A stretch of DNA of 64,000 nucleotides from assembly GCF_900239345.1 (NCBI RefSeq), contig NZ_OESZ01000034.1, forward strand, positions 183,849-247,848. The letters are read 5' to 3'. The position numbers were made by a program, and so were the translations under genes. Numbering within the stretch: the first letter of the stretch is position 1; each line of letters begins with the position of its first letter. Below the pieces are notes generated by a model. That model saw nothing but the letters and a program-made list of their open reading frames with translations, was not told where the DNA came from and made no database searches. The DNA comes from Tenacibaculum dicentrarchi. GTDB taxonomy: Bacteria > Bacteroidota > Bacteroidia > Flavobacteriales > Flavobacteriaceae. Positions 63,348 to 64,000 of the stretch are shown here, in pieces.

Positions 63348-64000
63348 ATGAAACTAAAAATAATTGTAATAATTCATTTATTTCTTGCTTGTATATCAAT
63401 AAATGCACAAGAAAAAGCATCGCACCAAGGTTTATATGCCGACATAGGATATGAAGTAGGTTTTATTGCTGCAACATTGCATAAAACCACTATGCCGTTT
63501 ACACATAGTAATTTTGGTAGTTTAGGAAGTCAAATTAACAATTCTTTGTCGTTAACGGCGCTTTATAAAACACCGTTTAATGCTCAAATTAAGCTAGGTT
63601 ATATTGGCTCGTATGCTAATTTAACGATAGATGGGCTTAGTAATGAAAGAGAATTTACAGTGCATACGAATTATTTTATGCACACGGCTTTATTAGGAGC
63701 GGGGTATAGCTTTCAGATAAAAAAAGACCTAGACGTAACGCTCGGGTTGGGCTCTTCAATTTCTTTTGTAAAAAACACGAATTTACAAGAAGAAAAAGGC
63801 GATGCTTCGGATAAAATAACAGCGAGCAACTCTTCTGTAAAATCGGGGAATGTGTATGTTATCCCTGAAATATCGGTAACCAAGTATTTTAAAAATGAAA
63901 ACACCATCACTTTTGGCGCTAAATATTACCTGTCGGATAATGATTCTTTTTTAACAGGAAGTGTTAAAAATAGTAAAAAATCTGTTACTACAAATCAGGT
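63348..64000 (+). CDS. Outer-membrane beta-barrel protein, copy 2 (truncated by window end)
   Basis: It begins MKLKIIVIIHLFLACISINA, with a few codon changes from copy 1. From about 63640 the DNA appears identical to copy 1 up to the window end at 64000. About 217 of an expected 244 residues are visible, so the stop is missing only because the window ends. Identity that increases toward the 3' end suggests recent gene conversion with copy 1. Confidence 0.7.
   Translation, partial: MKLKIIVIIHLFLACISINAQEKASHQGLYADIGYEVGFIAATLHKTTMPFTHSNFGSLGSQINNSLSLTALYKTPFNAQIKLGYIGSYANLTIDGLSNEREFTVHTNYFMHTALLGAGYSFQIKKDLDVTLGLGSSISFVKNTNLQEEKGDASDKITASNSSVKSGNVYVIPEISVTKYFKNENTITFGAKYYLSDNDSFLTGSVKNSKKSVTTNQ

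Larger units (their letters stand above)
61486..64000 (+). repeat. Tandem duplication of the lipoprotein-barrel unit
   Basis: Unit 1 runs from about 61486 to 62765 and unit 2 from about 62827 to the window end. They share the leader and signal-peptide DNA (TTAAATTTTTAAATAAAATG and onward) and the barrel genes. The ATG-to-ATG distance is 1341 bases for the lipoproteins and 1317 for the barrels, the difference being a 24-base shorter second lipoprotein. Confidence 0.85.

Noticed and set aside
1..64000. CRISPR array, tRNA, rRNA or prophage
   Set aside because: No regularly spaced direct repeats, cloverleaf candidates, rRNA blocks or phage structural genes were recognised on either strand by eye.

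Overview
The window is AT-rich bacterial chromosome, roughly a third G+C by eye. It comes from the Bacteroidota, very probably a gliding marine member of the Flavobacteriaceae; a Tenacibaculum/Polaribacter-like genus is a guess. The evidence is two PorP/SprF type IX secretion genes with gliding-type C-terminal-domain partners, SusC/FecA-style TonB receptors, an ECF sigma/DUF4097/DUF2807 locus, DUF4266/DUF3570/DUF4856 proteins, and promoters fitting TTG-N19-TAnnTTTG. No tRNA, rRNA, CRISPR array, prophage or transposase was recognised.

Region by region. 1-7.9 kb holds housekeeping genes: a thioesterase, a DEAD-box helicase, a TRIC-type membrane protein, a LysM protein, an RsmB-like methyltransferase and a frameshifted SH3 lipoprotein-like gene. 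It ends with RecG, which carries an in-frame DUF559 nuclease-like insert. 8.0-15.3 kb is an accessory island: a complete type I restriction-modification system (hsdM, hsdS, hsdR) and a small GIY-YIG-like gene. 15.4-35.9 kb is mostly chromosomal core: a SAM methyltransferase, a NamZ/DUF1343 muramidase, a LolE/FtsX-like permease, a PLP enzyme with CBS domains, lipA, an Nramp-like transporter, an ECF sigma factor, aqpZ, murB with an aminotransferase, an aspartyl protease with a PDZ domain, DUF1573 and valS. It closes with a sigma/anti-sigma-like/DUF4097/DUF2807 operon. 36-39.4 kb has HMG-CoA lyase, a secreted HExxH protein and a 5'-nucleotidase-like lipoprotein.

39.5-52.5 kb looks like one iron-acquisition locus. 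It has DUF4856 and imelysin lipoproteins, a sterol-desaturase-family membrane protein, a TonB receptor and an HTTM membrane protein. An Fe(3+)-type ABC importer (binding protein, permease, ATPase) follows, split by three small unrecognised genes. 52.5-58.2 kb is a minus-strand type IX secretion surface-protein cluster with two PorP/SprF genes. 58.3-64 kb is an envelope locus: thioredoxin, ApbE, DUF4266, and a DUF3570 barrel with an extreme Asp/His-rich loop. It is followed by two tandem copies of a six-cysteine lipoprotein plus beta-barrel pair; the second barrel runs off the window.

Three families of intergenic inverted repeats (called A, B and C here) lie at 1-49, 11451-11536, 16092-16173, 18941-19283 and 25714-25961. 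The strongest candidates for something undescribed are the DUF559 cassette inside RecG, the Trx-ApbE-DUF4266-DUF3570-(lipoprotein/barrel)x2 locus, and the paired A+B repeats.
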